Part shown: piece by piece, positions 46,960 through 58,569 of the stretch
Layout: every line of letters starts with the position of its first letter
How positions within the stretch are numbered: position 1 is the first letter of the stretch
Source of the DNA: Diadema setosum
Lineage: Eukaryota; Echinodermata; Echinoidea; Diadematoida; Diadematidae
Reading direction: 5' to 3'
Length of the DNA stretch: 64,000 nucleotides
Assembly: GCA_033980235.1 (NCBI GenBank)
Contig: CM067064.1
Coordinates: forward strand, 4,123,001 to 4,187,000
Notes under the pieces: generated by a model
The model's database searches: none
The model's input: the letters and a program-made list of their open reading frames with translations, nothing else
Told to the model about the DNA's origin: nothing
Made by a program: the position numbers and the translations under genes

Positions 46960-48708
46960 TTATAATAATACATTACATTTGTAATACATTACCTTAAATT
47001 ATCAAGGTTTATGCAGGATACTTTATCCTGGGAGTTTCCATGCTGCAATGAATGTCTCAGCTTTCTCCATGCATCAAGGTGAGATGTGGTTTCACATGGA
47101 ATTTGTGTTAGCTGCACATCATCCATCAAGTAAGTTTCCCCCTAATTGTTTCAATCGCATATTCTTGCCATAAAGTCCAAATGAGGAACACTTTCCCTCA
47201 TTTGAGAAATAGCTGGGTAATAGTCTCTCTTCACTCAATGCAATCTAAACCATTTCCTTTGTGTGTAAATACTGTACATAGGTTAATCTGAAATCAGTGC
47301 TGCACTATTTACAGAGGTAATTGCAGCAAGGTGCATAGTGCTTCATAGCCAGTTTGTAAATATTACGTTCATTCCTTTCACTTCACTTCTAAAAGCTCTT
47401 CAGTGCACTCAGTATATCCTGTGTTTCCTTTCAGTTAGCCAGAAAGTGTGTCAATATTCTTTCTAGTCACATTCCTCTGGATGTGCTGTATTTCTGTATC
47501 TCTGTGCATGTGCGTGTGCATGTCGATTTGAAATGGCGTGATTTACAGTAAGTTCAATCTGAGGATATTTGATGGTGGCATTATTTTACAAAGTGGTCAA
47601 GGCAGGAGGATTAAAGGCAAGCAACGATAATTCATTTTGAAAACAGTATTCAGAGTAGGTTACTCAACTCTTTTTGCATAGAAGTTTTATTCTTTGCAAT
47701 ATTTGTAACCTACTAGTATCCTGGTTCATACAAACCCTTTTTTCTCTTTTAGCACAAATATAATGATTGAGAGTAAAATGCACTCAGATAAATGAATTGA
47801 GAATGCTCTCAAATTTGCTTGGTTGAGGTCATAAATCGCCATGATGTCATCTTGGCACCAAGGCTTAAACTCATTTTAATAGCGTGGTTCACTCGGCATT
47901 TTAATTTAAATGAACATCACTGAATTGAACACTTTAAAGTTTAGCAATCCATATTGGCTAGAAACAAAGCGGTTGGGCTTCAAAAAAGATGTGTCACTGT
48001 TGTATGAACAATAATAATGATATTTAGCATTGAAGTTAGATTGTGTACTGAGCTGTCATTCTAGCAAAGATCAGCAACACAAATTTGAATATGTTTTGCA
48101 ACAGTTATTCTATCTGAAATTTATGTATTATTATTTCATCTACTATTTAAAACGAAAGGTTTCAAAAAATGTTAGGATGATTTCATCCTACATGTAGATT
48201 CACTGTCATAAAAGATCAATACTGTTATATTTTGTAATGGAATTGGCAAGACAGTGCAGTGGCACCTTCCTAATTGGTGGTCACTATAAACTTAATTGTT
48301 ATCAAATGGATGGAACTTTTCTAGATTGAGTAAAGAATAGTGTATTCTGAAGCCTTCAATCTATCAATACTATCAATATGACCTCATTTTCGCTAGCAGT
48401 TTGTAAAGAACTTCATAGTATTCAAACAAATATGCAAAATTTATATCAAAGTGTTTGTATATCAGTCAGTTTCTCTCAAAGATTGTATCCTATTTAAGGC
48501 AATATGTGCACTTTGATACGCGATTTGTCCACCAAATAATGGTGGAGTACTTTACCGGCTGATATTTAATACTGATCTGTACAGCAATAGCTGAGAGAGA
48601 GGGAGAGAGAGATAGAGAAGAAGAAGAGGAAGAAAGGGAGAGTTATTATTCCAAATCTTGCCCGTCTGTAACATTGCAACTTTGATAAATTTCTGGTAGG
48701 TTTATATA

Positions 48709-48743
48709 CAGTCAAACCTGTTCATAGCGGCCACCAAAGGGAG
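48709..48743. mobile_element. End fragment of the pogo-like CAGTCAAACCTG family
   Basis: TATA precedes CAGTCAAACCTG and then TCATAGCGGCCACCAAAGGG, matching the left end of the element at 9135 for about 35 bases. It then runs directly into a TG-rich stretch. Only one end is present. Confidence 0.7.
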
Positions 48744-49300
48744 TGTATTTGTGTCTGAGTGCGTGCGTGTGTGTGTGGGTGTGAGTGTTTGTGTCACTTC
48801 ATAATCACGCTTTTATGTCTTGTCCGGATTTGCTTTACAGTATTTGTGGTGCATGTTTTTCCAGAAGAGTTGGTTGTTCATGTCATATTGCGTATTAAAG
48901 TGAAAGGTCTTATTATCAACATCAAAGATAATCCCACCATCAAGAACTAACCTTAGAGGAAAAAAGAAACATGTAAAGTTTGGAGTTGGTTCGATGCTTA
49001 ACTGGCATTAAAGATGTGTTCTATTTTTTCTCCTTCTTTCAACCTCGGTCATAGCCTTAAGTTTCTGTAATAGCAACTTCTTAATTTAGACTGAAAAATT
49101 ACATTCATGGTGGAAATATAATAAAAGAAAATAAATAAATAAATAAATAAATAGCCTTGACACCCCAATGGCAGAGTTTGGAAAGCAAACATGAGGCGAC
49201 CCAAGAGTTGAGGGGGGGGGGGGGGGCAGGTCCTGAGGGAAGGGCTGCTCAAGCTTCCATGAAGTTTAATGTGAAAATATTTCATGAAATGCCCTTGAAC

Positions 49301-49303
<3 letters not shown>

Positions 49304-49335
<32 letters not shown>
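49304..49335. repeat. (CA)n microsatellite
   Basis: About 16 CA units. Confidence 0.95.
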
Positions 49336-49339
<4 letters not shown>

Positions 49340-51014
49340 AGGTAGTCCCAAGGCCACCTTTATGATGACTAGGGGGCTGAATGTATGACGCACTTGAGTG
49401 CACGGCTCTGTTACGCTGGGCACAGTGAGCATGAGGATGATGTGAATAATGACTTCATAATCATACGTCAGTAAAGAGGAGTAATCATTCTGAGGAGAAT
49501 AAAATCTTGACCAGTAAATAAGGTCCATTTCTGCCACAGAATCCACAGTAATTGTAATCTAATCTCATGCTCACGTGTAGATGGAATATTGTCATATGAT
49601 GTCTGTGATGTGTATCCACTATACCATGACAGTGTTAGCATCCTCTATATTTGATAACATCATCTTTATTTTTGTAAGAGTCAGTTTCTCTCGGGGGCTT
49701 TGAATGTGTGGATTCATGAAAAAATGTCATTTTCCATTAATTACAAGCTGTATACACCACGAGATACCTTTTATGGCTAGAGCAAAGTGTGTACACAGTT
49801 CTGCATCTCATATCTTAAAATGTGCACTCTGTAAGTGAAGCATGGAACAATTGAAAGCATGGCTCAGCTGTTGCATTATAAAACTTGCTACTATGAAACT
49901 CTGACCATGCTTCAGCACTTAACCTAGATGCGGTAGTGGACAATTTGTCAGTTGTGACACAGGATGTATCACATCACATTCATGGTTTTCTGTACATAGT
50001 GTAGAGACTTGCAATCAGCCTGGAAAAAGAAAGAAGAAGAAAAGATTGTGTTCATCTGCAAACAAGCATGGCCATATTATGCACTGAAGAGTGCATAACA
50101 CTAACAGCATACACTATAGATACTGTAGTTAACGCTTGCATCTCACACATGCCTTCGAGAGATGTATGCATGATAATATTATATTCAAAATCAACTGCAT
50201 GTTTTCTTCTCAACATCGAAGAGTAGAAAACAACATTTTGGATTCCCATAGTACTGAACAGAAAGGGATGAAATCTGTAACTACATTAGCATGAAATGTT
50301 GAGAATATGTCTTTTTGTGTAACTCATCAGAAAGGATGATCATAGAATGCTAATAGTGATAGGATAAAAGACTTTGCTCATTTTATTGGAGCCTTTTTTG
50401 CACTGATGAGGGTAGAACACAGGTGGGAAAGGCCACTGTATGCTTACACAACATACACAAGGTACAATGTATACACTTGTTCCATGTTCATGATTTTAAA
50501 TCCATAACAAATCCAATCAGACACATTTCTGCCACATCTTCTGAGGATTGTACTGCTTTCCTGAGATCTTGCAGCCAATCCAGCACCCCTTCTGAACAAC
50601 AAAAATGCAGATATAGTTTAGTCTTAGCATGGAGTAAGGACTGCTTTCATTTTGTCCAGTAACATGGCAACCATCAACAACAGAATGTTTTAAATGTTGA
50701 TCTACTAGTATTAAGTATTTGTGGTGATATGACAAATTGGTTAGTCTCTTGATAGGCAGTGTTTTACATTCCTTTGAATGTGACCACAGTTTGTAGTTCC
50801 AGTATACTGCACCATAATATGGCTGATTGGATCACTTGGTGAGTCACTGTAAATGCTGATAGTAGGCTCTGTGCACAAAAAAACAACAACAACAACAACA
50901 AAACACCAAGGCATGCTGTAAGTAGCAATATGCTTTGAACTCCCTCAAGATGTGTTCTGAAAAAACACAATTTATATTTTATGCAGCATATAGGTGTCTA
51001 TGGTAATGAGAGCA

Positions 51015-51107
51015 TTAACCCAATGAAGGCTAGTCCTGAGTACACCTGGGAAGGTGTCTGTAGGAAATGCATGTTATAGCACAACCATCTTGCCCTCAAA
51101 TGGTTAA
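51015..51107 (+). mobile_element. 93-bp TTAACC-ended mini-element, copy 3
   Basis: The most diverged of the three copies. Ends TTAACCCAATGA and CAAATGGTTAA, with GTCTGTAGGAAATGCATG inside corresponding to GTCTATGGGAAATGCATG-type sequence in the others. The length between ends is again 93 bases. Confidence 0.65.
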
Positions 51108-52989
51108 AAAGCACAAATATGTCAGAAGAACTATTTTTCTGATGAGAGCCAAGAGAAGATATGTTGTAGTACTCTTCAAAGTCTGTAGCATTAGTGCCCT
51201 TTTGCTTCTCGAGCCGTGATTTTGCAGGCTAATACATGCATGAGCAAAATAGCACATTGCATGATTCATGGTTTAGGCAATGTTGTTGTTTTTCCTGTTA
51301 TCTTTTCAAACAAAGGCACTGTTCGTAAGAGAGGATGCACAAATCAATTTATTTATTGCATCCACTAGTTGTACTAAACTTGCTGCAACATTCACTAATT
51401 GAAAGTCAGAGCATCTGAAATATGAAAATTGAGGAATGAAAAATGTTGCTTCTCCTGCACCTATTTCTCTTACACTTGTTCATTATCTGGCATGAGAGTA
51501 TTATTAAAGAAGCTTTATAGTTTGCTATCAATGGAATGTTCAAATTGAAAAAAAAAAGACATGTCAGAAAAAGAAAGAAAAAAATATTAAATGCTATCTC
51601 TTGCTGTGGCTACATGCCGTTGTGGTTGTCATGACAGCGGTATACCCACCCACAAAACTATATAAGTCTACCTCCACTCAGTGATGTTTGGTTGGGTGCT
51701 GCCCATGCTCCTCTGCAACCAGTGGAGGGATACATGGAGGTCAGGTTACCATGACGACGAGATATAGTCACAGGAGGATGAAAAGGGGGATAGCATCATT
51801 ATAACTTAGTTACAGATTATTTCTATGTGTCTGTTTCTCCATTTCAATATTGTCTTTGAAGTAACTCTGCACTGTAGCTTGCATTATTTCAGTTGATCAT
51901 GTTTCTAAGATGTCTCAAGTCAGGATTGCTTTCAAAACAACAAAATGAGTATTGCTTGGTGAAATATTGCTGCTAAATCTTAGCAGGATACAACATGATT
52001 GTAGCCCGAATTGCATTATATGCAGCCGCAGTGATTACGACTTTGTTATCAAGCATTAGACAGCAAGGCCAGATAAAATGATGTAGCATTATGTTTCAAG
52101 ACAGGTGCTATCAACCTTTATAATTATCATTCCATGGAAGGAGTTCATCAAATTAATTCTGCCTTTACTGTTTGTATGACAATACCAGAATGAAAAACAA
52201 TTCAGTTCCGGTTCTTGCATGCTATTGTATAGGCCTACATGTATTTCATCGTCACTTAGTAATTATTCCAAGAGAAAAGTTATGTAACTTCACAAAGTTT
52301 TGTGGGCCAGTTTTGTACATTGCTTCATGATTTTGTTGAACATTTGTAACATTTGTCTGATGCATGGTATAAAATAAGTGTAAATTGTATCTTTATGCAC
52401 AAAACACTTTAATAACATTTTTGAGCATTCATCAAATATGTTAGAGTCATTTCTATTTTAAATGGTCACCTGCCCGTGTGAAACACTAAAGGAGATATTA
52501 ACCATAGAAGTCCACTAAATAGTGTCTCTTGCACAATTATGGAGTTGTGTGCAATATACACATGTAGTTACAAAGCCCATTGATGCTGAAACGTGTTGTG
52601 TTCATAGCAGACCTGTATAGTGTCTGTAAGAGTAGTAGAGAATAGCAGAATTCATAGAGATAAGGAGTGAGAAATGTTACCATTTATCAGTCTAACTTTC
52701 CAACTTTGAAGTAAAGCCACCCGTTTGCAGTCATATATAAACTGTTTCGACTTTATGAAATATTAATGGCCAGGATTGCCGTGATGCTTCACTCAAGTCA
52801 CATTATCAATGGCCATGATTTCTGTGATGCTTCACTAAAGTCAAATTATTCTGTGCTTTGCCAAAAACTTCTTGAGAAATCAAATGCATGTGAGGAGGTA
52901 GGGATCCGTGTTTTGAGGGAATAATTTCTGTGAACTATTTTATGGGCACAACCAATGTAATGTAGTATACAGCACAAACACAAAGTGAG

Positions 52990-53420
52990 GTCATTGTAAG
53001 AATGGAATGAAAACAATGTAAGAAAATGAATTGGAAGAATTTATAAAATTTGCAGTAGAACATTGTAATAAGTTGAGGTCTGTATAGAATTATGGTCTAT
53101 AATGTGCTAAAGATTGAGAATGAGCCTTTGTTGGATTGAAGCGAGAACATTGTAAAATATGATTGAGAATATTACCGAGTGAGAATGTTGTAAAAATTTG
53201 AGTAACAAATTTGTGGCATTGAAGTGAGAACATTATAGAAATGAAGTGATTTTTTTGTTGTTGTAAGAATAGAACAAGAACTTTGTACCAATGGAATGAA
53301 ACATTCTTGAATATGATGTGAAATCTTTGTGAGAATAGAATGAGAACATTGTACAGTATACTAGAACATTGTAGGAATGATGTGAAATGATTGTTAAATG
53401 CGAACGAGAAGACTACAAAA
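52990..53420. repeat. Degenerate minisatellite (GAATGAGAACATTGTA units)
   Basis: Variants of a unit resembling GAATGAGAACATTGTA recur at irregular 25-50 base spacing across some 430 bases (for example GCGAGAACATTGTAAAA, GTGAGAACATTATAGAAATG, ATGAGAACATTGTACAG). It ends near a T run at 53428-53451. It leaves a 132-codon frame open on the minus strand, which I attribute to the repeat and not to a gene. Confidence 0.65.
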
Positions 53421-56400
53421 AAGAGAAGTTTTTTTTTTTTTTTTTTTTTTTGCAGTGAATGAAAGATCTCATTCAACATGTATGTCATCAGTTTGGAACC
53501 AGTGGTCAGTATCTTTAGAGCCCTTTTACAATTTTCTACAAATTACTGGATTTTGATGAAATAAGCATGGATGTTCCGCATGGTATTGAATATGTCGCTG
53601 TACAGCTTATTTAGTGGTATGAAAATTCATAATATGTCTTGATTAATTCAGTTTATTGTTCATTGTGAAAGGACAAATTATTCTAACACCTAATGTAATG
53701 GTTTATTTACATCTTTCATTCATAGTACAAAACATGCTTATGCATTCTTTTCACTCAGCATTTATTCGTCTTGAAGAAAATATATGAAGAAAATGATCTT
53801 TCCATATGTTTATCTGGTTTTACCGCATAGATATTGATTTACATGAAATTGAAGTATTTTAATGCCCATAATGCATGCTAGCTGCAAAATTAGCATGGCT
53901 TTTGTGAGGAAACTTTGAAAACAAAAGAATTAGGTGTCTTGTCCAAAGTCAAGTGCCAAAGGGGGTATATAACTGTCATCTTCTGTCTTAAATTTAAAGT
54001 CTTTATGGTATAGTGCAGTGGAATAATGTGCTCTGTCTTGTGTTAATATCCTTCAGCTCATCTGTGTATTGGATTGTCATTTTTTTTCCCCTCACTGGGA
54101 TATTTATTATTCTCTTTTGTAATACATCATATTTCAAATAACATCATACTTTTTCGAATTCAATACAATATGATATGCATCAAGAAAAAAGGTGTCTAAA
54201 GAGACACCATTTTTTCTGAAACACTTGCAACTTGTGATTATTTCTTGCCATAAATTTCTCTTTATCATAATATTCCCTTATACTATATTTACATAAATCA
54301 AAACGAGGTATTATTTTTCTTATTTTACAAACATAAATTTCATATCTCACAAGCATGGTAATACAATTCAATGCCGAATTGTTAATACCCCAAAACCAAA
54401 TAATTTATTTTCCGTCGTAAATGTTATGTCTAACCCCGTGTTAAAATTAATCCATTCTCTTACTTCAACCCACAATCTATCAACATATTGACATTTTTTG
54501 ACGTGATGTAACGTGGAGACTGACTCTAAGATGTTCATTTTCGTTATAAAGTGAGAATAGTTATCATATCACATTATTATATTTCGTATCATTAATAGAC
54601 CTCGTGCAAAATTTAGCGCACGAAAAAAAGGTGCATTACCTTCCGGCAAGTTTACGATTTCGTTTGCACCAACTTTTGATGTCGGCATTGTTGTTTTTAT
54701 ATTTTTCTTTGTTCTTGCATGCATTTTTTTTTTTTAAGTGCAACATAGTTATCTTTCTGGGAATACATTCAAACGCAAACATTAAACGAATATGAGTTTA
54801 AATGTTAATTCTCCTGCGGTCATGAATTGAATACGTCTACTTTACGCCAATTTTAAATCTTGCAGTTCCCGATCTTTAGACTCAAACATTGTACAAAGAA
54901 ACTACCTGTTAGTATTCTTTCATAATAATTTATAGTTTTCTTCGCAAAATGCAAATGACTTGTGTCATCAGTCATGTGTGTACATAATCATGTAAACATA
55001 CGCTGTGGAAGCCATTTTGGCAAGTATCTTTTTTTCTGTTCCTTTTCTTGCTCTCTACATAGGCACTGCCTTTGAGGAAGGAGCTTCAAATATAAGCTCC
55101 TTGCTTTAAGTAAATTCTGTGAAGATCACCTTTCTTTTACAGCATTTTCTTCCCAAAAGTGATCCTTTTCTCCAAGGAAAGAAATCACTTGACATTTCCT
55201 CTCATAGCTTTTGTCCGTATTAACCTCTTTGTAAACACTTCACATAATTACTGTGTAAGTGACGTGAAGTGGTGTGCTGAAGAAGAATATTGTACGCATT
55301 GTGTAATAACGCGCAGGGTGGTATATAAAGCTTACTTTTGTCTCATCATTTTGTGGAAGGCTATTTGGGGTGTGCTAGATATGCCGTTTTTGTGGACTAA
55401 CGCCTGACGACTTGGCCGCTAGAAGCCATGTATCATTCTACATCTCCATGTGCTATTAACCGCTTCAACTGATGATGTAACGCGTGAGGCATTGTATTCC
55501 CCAGTGTAAAATACTTTCGATTGTGTCGACTGTTTCCTGAAATATCGCTCTATTCTCGTATTATTCATGTATATGATGTATTCTCTCGTCCTTGTTGTTC
55601 AATTTCGGGAGAATGGGGTGTTTTCCCCTCCTTGCTGTTTGCTGATTCATGTTTCAAAATATGCAGAGTAATCACGTTTGATTTAGTGTTGTACAAAGCT
55701 GATATAACTTTTCGATTTGTGTTTGGATTTGTAGCTTTAGTTTGTGGAATTTACGTATACATGTGTTTTTCCAATACTGCCGAATCACCTAAACGTCCAT
55801 GTAGTAAAGCAATAGATGATGAATTCAAGTACATATATGTGTTGTTTGATATGAATCTTTGTAATAATTGCGTCATTGTAGAGCTAACACTAATACAGGT
55901 ATTTATTTATTCGTTCCGATTTCATCTAATCGTGTATTGTCTAAACTAGTGCTGCATGACAAGTGTGTACACTAGAGCTTCTGTCATATACAATATCATA
56001 GGGACCTACTTTTGGACAGTGTCAATACAATATTTGACTTTTCGGATTGTTTCGTTGTATAAATGCGATGAATCTTTGATATTTTTCTGATGTTAATTGG
56101 CTCCACTCTTTGTAAATAAAAGATATAAATTTGCATCCACATTACATTGTCCTATGTTTGTGGTGTTTTTGTTTGTTTGTTTGTTTGTTTTTATGAAAGA
56201 ACCGAGAGATTCTCTGTAAAAAGCCACTGGAGTGCTATTAACTCTAACCTGGAATTTTGTCTCTTGAAAATGACTAAATCACAATGAGTCCCATCAAAGA
56301 TTACAGAGTACAGGTGTTGTCGCCAAAAAGATAAATGCGCGGTACTGTAATAATGTCAGAAATGTCAATATTATATGGTTGGTGTTGATGCTGTCTCTTG

Positions 56401-57293
56401 ACCGTGGTATTTGGTTATGTAGAGTTAAAGAGGAAATCCACCCCAAAAATAGAAAAGCTTCAAAAGAAAGAAAAGAATATCTTACAGAACAATACATGTA
56501 CAAAAATAACAAAAATCGGATAAGAAGTGAGGAAGATATGACAAACGATCAATTTTAACCTTTGATTTTAAGAAAATTACTACCGCTCCGCATGCATGCT
56601 TGGTATTGCTCTGATGAAGTCGGTTTGGCATTTCACTTTCATTTGGTCCTTTCATCAACGTTAGTCAGCGCTGACAATTTCAGCAAAATCCTTGGTTTTG
56701 ATTGGATGAGATGCTCTTGTCAATGTTACTATGGTGATTGTCAGCGCTGACAACTTGTCAGCGCGGACTAAATTGATGAAACACCCCCAGGGTCATCACT
56801 TGTAAGGAGGGATAAGAGAGTTAACTGTAAGTCAACTCAAAATGAACAGACTCACAATATTTCACTTTTTTTTTCCATTTTTTTTTTAATTGAGAATTGC
56901 AGCAGATCATATATATATATATCGTCAGAGTACTTCATGCATTCAACAGCATACAAGACATTGCATGTGGTCAAGGAGATGAAAAAAAGGAAGATGATGA
57001 ACTTGTATCAACTTAGGACATATGAACTTCAGTGCAATTAATGTTCTCAAGATAGGTGTAAATTCAGCCGATGGAATAAACCAAATGCTGAAAAACTATA
57101 GGTGAACGTTTGAGTACATTAGAAAATCGCTTGAAAAAGTTATGGATATTCAAGTTTTGATTGATTCCATATTCTGTCGGCTTGTCTGGCTGGAAAATAA
57201 TCAACAATTCGAACTGACCTGACACAGGAGTAGAACGATTTAAAAGAAAATAAGCCATGAATTTCAGAGTCTTATTTTTTTTTTTCCTTCATT

Positions 57294-57669
57294 TAAAGGC
57301 CACCACATACTACACCACCTTGCCACGATTTACCTGTCGTGTGACGTCACCAGCATTACCAGTTTCCAGTCGTGCGATTGGGTTTTAATGTCAGTCGTAG
57401 AGATTTGACATGTCGAATTTTCACGACCGGTCGTTGGCTTTCAGCCAGTCATATGCTACAGTAAATGTAGGCCTCCTGAAGCCAGAACGGTCGTAAGCCT
57501 ATAGCTGTGTAACATGTCACGGCACATTTTGGTAATTTACCAAACTGTGCAATTTACCAAAATGTGCCGTAACAGTGTCGAGTCGTGCGACTGGTCGTAC
57601 AGTAAAAACGACGCGGCTTGCCTCTCTTTTCGTGGGACCGGTTTGATCGTGTAGTGTGCGGTGGCCTTT
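57294..57669. mobile_element. TIR element with central hairpin and CRE site
   Basis: Ends AAAGGCCACCACATACTACAC and the inverse of GTGTAGTGTGCGGTGGCCTTT. The centre (57519-57570) is a perfect-looking hairpin, CGGCACATTTTGGTAAATTACC-like arms in both directions. GTCGTGCGA recurs in subterminal positions. TGACGTCA lies at 57342-57349. No transposase is present. The superfamily is undecided; flanking TTA/TTTA would allow a Harbinger-type 3-bp target. Confidence 0.7.
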
Positions 57670-58214
57670 AGTAAGTTCCTCCTTGTTTCACAGTAGATAC
57701 TATGGACTAAATCTCGATGAGATGGTCCATCTTCGTGATGACCTCAGACGTTCCATGATGGAACTGCGATTATTTGATGTAGTCTGCCCTCTATGTAGGT
57801 AGTGTATGCATCTCTTGGTTAGACTTCTCTCATCAACTTTTTAAGACCTAAATGAACAATAACCAACATAACTAAGCAACGTTGATCTTGCCTGTGCCTC
57901 TGCTGCCCTATTATCTAAAATAGTTACACCTATCAAACACAGATACAAATCTAGAACGTTCTGCACATATAGGCTTAAGATGTATTGCAATAACTTGAAT
58001 CAGTCTTCACTTTGACATGATAATAAGCTCCCCTTTGTGTAGATATTTTTTGAACTCTCTAGAAGCAAATAGGAATATTAGTATTGTGTTCAGCTATTGC
58101 TAAGCATTCTATTCATCTTTACTGGGGATATGTGACCATTGATTTCCAAAACCTTTATGGACATCTGTAGAAGTCTGCTGCCATGGCAACCCATCAGGTG
58201 CGTGAAGGAGAGTG
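57670..58214. other. Spacer downstream of the GST gene
   Basis: No gene or repeat recognised. No clear minus-strand AATAAA was found within 400 bases of the GST stop. Confidence 0.4.
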
Positions 58215-58519
58215 TTAGTACTGACATTTGGGTCGTTTGTCCAGATAGGCCTTGACACTGGGAATTGCTGAGACGCGCTTATACAGCTCCAAGAGTTTTG
58301 AATGTTTGGCAAAGACTTCTTCGCCGAGATGGTCCTTCCCGACATCAACGAGGTTGAGGACATTGACATCAGCAAGTGATGGCTACAGGTGTGAGGTCAA
58401 AGTAATATCGAAATGAAGAGGGAAAACGGATGACAAGCATCGGTTGAAAAGCATAATTACATATATGTCAACATACAATATACATTGTATATATATCGCA
58501 TATTAAATTTTATGTTCCA

Positions 58520-58569
<50 letters not shown>

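Larger units (their letters stand above)
46960..57293. other. Long gene-poor region
   Basis: About 10 kb in which I found no exon with splice sites and protein character. It contains a pogo-like end fragment (48709), a GA tract near 48595-48640, a G run (49211-49226), a CA microsatellite (49304-49335), a third 93-bp element (51015), a degenerate minisatellite (about 52990-53420) and a stretch to an AATAAA near 56116. 56427-56850 begins TTAAAGAGGAAATCCACCCC, resembling a repeat end, and has two TCAGCGCTGACAA palindromes; I could not define its limits. Confidence 0.4.

Noticed and set aside
53090..53488. 132-codon frame on the minus strand
   Set aside because: It is kept open by a degenerate minisatellite and begins with a lysine run from a T tract. 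No domain, no splice context.
55521..55949. 142-codon frame on the plus strand
   Set aside because: It starts with TTG rather than ATG, is AT-rich and hydrophobic by composition, and shows no recognisable family; more likely 3' UTR or spacer.
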